Source: Lasioglossum baleicum (lineage: Eukaryota > Arthropoda > Insecta > Hymenoptera > Halictidae). From it: DNA of 64,000 nucleotides. The position numbers and the translations under genes are program-made. Location: NCBI RefSeq assembly GCF_051020765.1, contig NW_027469568.1, positions 36,099 to 100,098 of the forward strand. Reading direction: 5' to 3'. Below, one piece after another: positions 61,877-64,000 of this stretch (position 1 is the stretch's first letter; each line of letters opens with the position of its first letter). The notes under the pieces are model-generated. The model was not told where the DNA came from. It made no database searches and saw nothing but the letters and a program-made list of their open reading frames with translations.

Positions 61877-62944
61877 CTGCGCATGCGCATCCCACAAAAC
61901 CTGCGCATGCGCATCCCACAAAACCTCGCACGTGTTTGTGCTCGACTAGACTGCGGGATGCATCCTTTCGCACGTGTTTTTACTCGACTAGCCTGCGGGA
62001 TGCATCCTCTCGCACGTGTTTTTGCTCGACTAGCCTGCGGGATGCATCCTCTCGCACGTGTTTGTGCTCGACTAGCCTGCGGGATGCATCCTCTCGCACG
62101 TGTTTTTACTCGACTAGCCTGCGGGATGCATCCTCTCGCACGTGTTTTTGCTCGACTAGCCTGCGGGATGCATCCTCTCGCACGTGTTTTTGCTCGACTA
62201 GCCTGCGGGATGCATCCTCTCGCACGCGTTTTTACTCGACTACCCTGCGGGATGCATCCTCTCGCACGTGTTTTTACTCGACTAGCCTGCGGGATGCATC
62301 CTCTCGCACGTGTTTTTGCTCGACTAGCCATGCGCATCCCAAAAAACCTGCGCATGCGCATCCCACAAAACCTCGCACGTGTTTTTACTCGACTAGCCTG
62401 CGGGATGCATCCTCTCGCACGTGTTTTTGCTCGACTAGCCATGCGCATCCCAAAAAACCTGCACATGCGCATCCCAAAAAACCTGCGCATGCGCATCCCA
62501 CAAAACTTGCGCATGCGCATCCCACAAAACCTCGCACGTGTTTTTACTCGACTAGCCTGCGGGATGCATCCTCTCGCACGTGTTTTTACTCGACTAGCCT
62601 GCGGGATGCATCCTCTCGCACGTGTTTTTGCTCGACTAGCCTGCGGGATGCATCCTCTCGCACGTGTTTTTGCTCGACTAGCCATGCGCATCCCAAAAAA
62701 CCTGCGCATGCGCATCCCAAAAAATCTGCGCATGCGCATCCCACAAAACCTGCGCATGCGCATCCCACAAAACCTCGCACGTGTTTGTGCTCGACTAGCC
62801 TGCGGGATGCATCCTTTCGCACGTGTTTTTACTCGACTAGCCTGCGGGATGCATCCTCTCGCACGTGTTTTTGCTCGACTAGCCTGCGGGATGCATCCTC
62901 TCGCACGTGTTTTTGCTCGACTAGCCATGCGCATCCCAAAAAAC

Positions 62945-62962
62945 CTGCGCATCCCAAAAAAT
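62945..62962 (+). repeat. 18-bp derivative of monomer B, second occurrence
   Basis: This is identical in form and context to 61859-61876, at an offset of exactly 1086 bp. It shows that the deletion predates the duplication of the HOR. Confidence 0.9.
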
Positions 62963-64000
62963 CTGCGCATGCGCATCCCACAAAACCTGCGCATGCGCAT
63001 CCCACAAAACCTCGCACGTGTTTGTGCTCGACTAGACTGCGGGATGCATCCTTTCGCACGTGTTTTTACTCGACTAGCCTGCGGGATGCATCCTCCCGCA
63101 CGTGTTTTTGCTCGACTAGCCTGCGGGATGCATCCTCTCGCACGTGTTTGTGCTCGACTAGCCTGCGGGATGCATCCTCTCGCACGTGTTTTTACTCGAC
63201 TAGCCTGCGGGATGCATCCTCTCGCACGTGTTTTTGCTCGACTAGCCTGCGGGATGCATCCTCTCGCACGTGTTTTTGCTCGACTAGCCTGCGGGATGCA
63301 TCCTCTCGCACGCGTTTTTACTCGACTACCCTGCGGGATGCATCCTCTCGCACGTGTTTTTGCTCGACTAGCCTGCGGGATGCATCCTCTCGCACGTGTT
63401 TTTACTCGACTAGCCTGCGGGATGCATCCTCTCGCACGTGTTTTTGCTCGACTAGCCATGCGCATCCCAAAAAACCTGCGCATGCGCATCCCACAAAACC
63501 TGCGCATGCGCATCCCACAAAACCTCGCACGTGTTTTTACTCGACTAGCCTGCGGGATGCATCCTCTCGCACGTGTTTTTACTCGACTAGCCTGCGGGAT
63601 GCATCCTCTCGCACGTGTTTTTACTCGACTAGCCTGCGGGATGCATCCTCTCGCACGTGTTTTTGCTCGACTAGCCTGCGGGATGCATCCTCTCGCACGT
63701 GTTTTTGCTCGACTAGCCTGCGGGATGCATCCTCTCGCACGCGTTTTTACTCGACTACCCTGCGGGATGCATCCTCTCGCACGTGTTTTTGCTCGACTAG
63801 CCTGCGGGATGCATCCTCTCGCACGTGTTTTTACTCGACTAGCCTGCGGGATGCATCCTCTCGCACGTGTTTTTGCTCGACTAGCCATGCGCATCCCAAA
63901 AAACCTGCGCATGCGCATCCCACAAAACCTGCGCATGCGCATCCCACAAAACCTCGCACGTGTTTTTACTCGACTAGCCTGCGGGATGCATCCTCTCGCA

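Larger units (their letters stand above)
1..64000 (+). repeat. Composite two-monomer satellite array (whole window)
   Basis: Every base belongs to a 42-bp monomer (A), a 24-bp monomer (B) or a truncation of them, all in one orientation. There is no inversion and no interruption by a gene, transposon or unique sequence. Blocks follow the rule B(n), A(m), truncated A. Block length fits 21 + 24n + 42m exactly at the 60 junctions I measured up to position 16394, apart from 11 blocks that are one T short. A has four CpG in 42 bp and B has two in 24 bp. The array starts inside a B and ends inside an A, so its true length exceeds 64 kb. This is typical of eukaryotic heterochromatic satellite DNA. 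The family and host are not recognised. Confidence 0.97.
61840..64000 (+). repeat. 1086-bp tandem HOR at the right end
   Basis: Copy 1 is 61840-62925 (blocks 489, 111, 243, 243) and copy 2 starts at 62926. Shared rare features at exact 1086-bp spacing are an 18-bp B (61859-61876 and 62945-62962), AGACTGCGG after GTTTGTGCTCG, and a CACGCG unit (near 62223 and 63309). Copy 2 has one more A unit in its first block (531 bp) and then departs. A third CACGCG unit lies near 63738. The window ends inside an A. Confidence 0.85.

Noticed and set aside
1..64000. CRISPR array, because of short direct repeats
   Set aside because: There are no unique spacers between repeats, both monomers are repeated, and no cas-like gene is present.
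1..64000. Telomeric repeat or subtelomeric end
   Set aside because: No TTAGGG-, TTTAGGG- or TTAGG-type tract occurs and the array shows no edge.
1..64000. Functional promoter or enhancer cluster based on E-box and NRF1-type motifs
   Set aside because: There is no transcription unit in the window. The motifs are listed as sequence features, and regulatory function is only a hypothesis.
1..64000. G-quadruplex or rRNA/tRNA gene content
   Set aside because: The only G run is GGG once per A unit at 42-bp spacing, too sparse for a quadruplex. No tRNA or rRNA signature was seen in any monomer.

Overview
The whole window is tandemly repeated satellite DNA. I find no gene, RNA gene, transposon or unique sequence in it. 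Two short monomers, always in the same head-to-tail orientation, account for essentially every base. Monomer A is 42 bp (about 55% GC) and carries a CACGTG hexamer, a T5 tract and a GGATGCATCC palindrome. Monomer B is 24 bp (about 58% GC) and carries the 12-bp palindrome TGCGCATGCGCA. They alternate as blocks: 1-5 copies of B, then 1-23 copies of A, then an A cut after about 26 bases and fused to a B lacking its first 5 bases (a 45-bp chimera that starts the next block). Up to position 16394 I count 60 complete blocks with 236 full A and 208 B units. At that density the 64 kb would hold roughly 900 A and 800 B. The array runs off both ends of the window.

The organism is probably a eukaryote, because a CpG-rich satellite with several levels of higher-order repeat (HOR) is typical of centromeric, pericentromeric, subtelomeric or sex-chromosome heterochromatin. 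The sequence does not tell me which lineage.

Layout: 1-1535 is a module that recurs at 23754-24779 and 38756-40290. 1570-8043 is a mosaic of HOR blocks, with a 1454-bp tandem unit at 3551-5875. 8469-12503 holds tandem units of 1539 and 621 bp. 10791-24779 and 24986-39779 are two nearly identical copies of a 14-15 kb segment. 40290-46950 is a mosaic with dense single-base indels that look like poor consensus; its second part resembles 5005-8043. 46950-57300 is built on a six-block HOR of 1452 bp. 57564-61377 is an A-rich zone. 61378-64000 holds a 1086-bp tandem HOR with an 18-bp B derivative.

Long open frames exist on both strands, up to 2802 codons. They are a by-product of repeat units (42, 24 and 45 bp) that are all multiples of three and poor in stop codons. 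I do not call any of them a gene. What merits a second look is the satellite's organisation: a single recurring A/B breakpoint, block-position-specific variants, a four-state marker base, and hundreds of perfect NRF1-type palindromes and E-boxes. I see no enzymatic or defence system.
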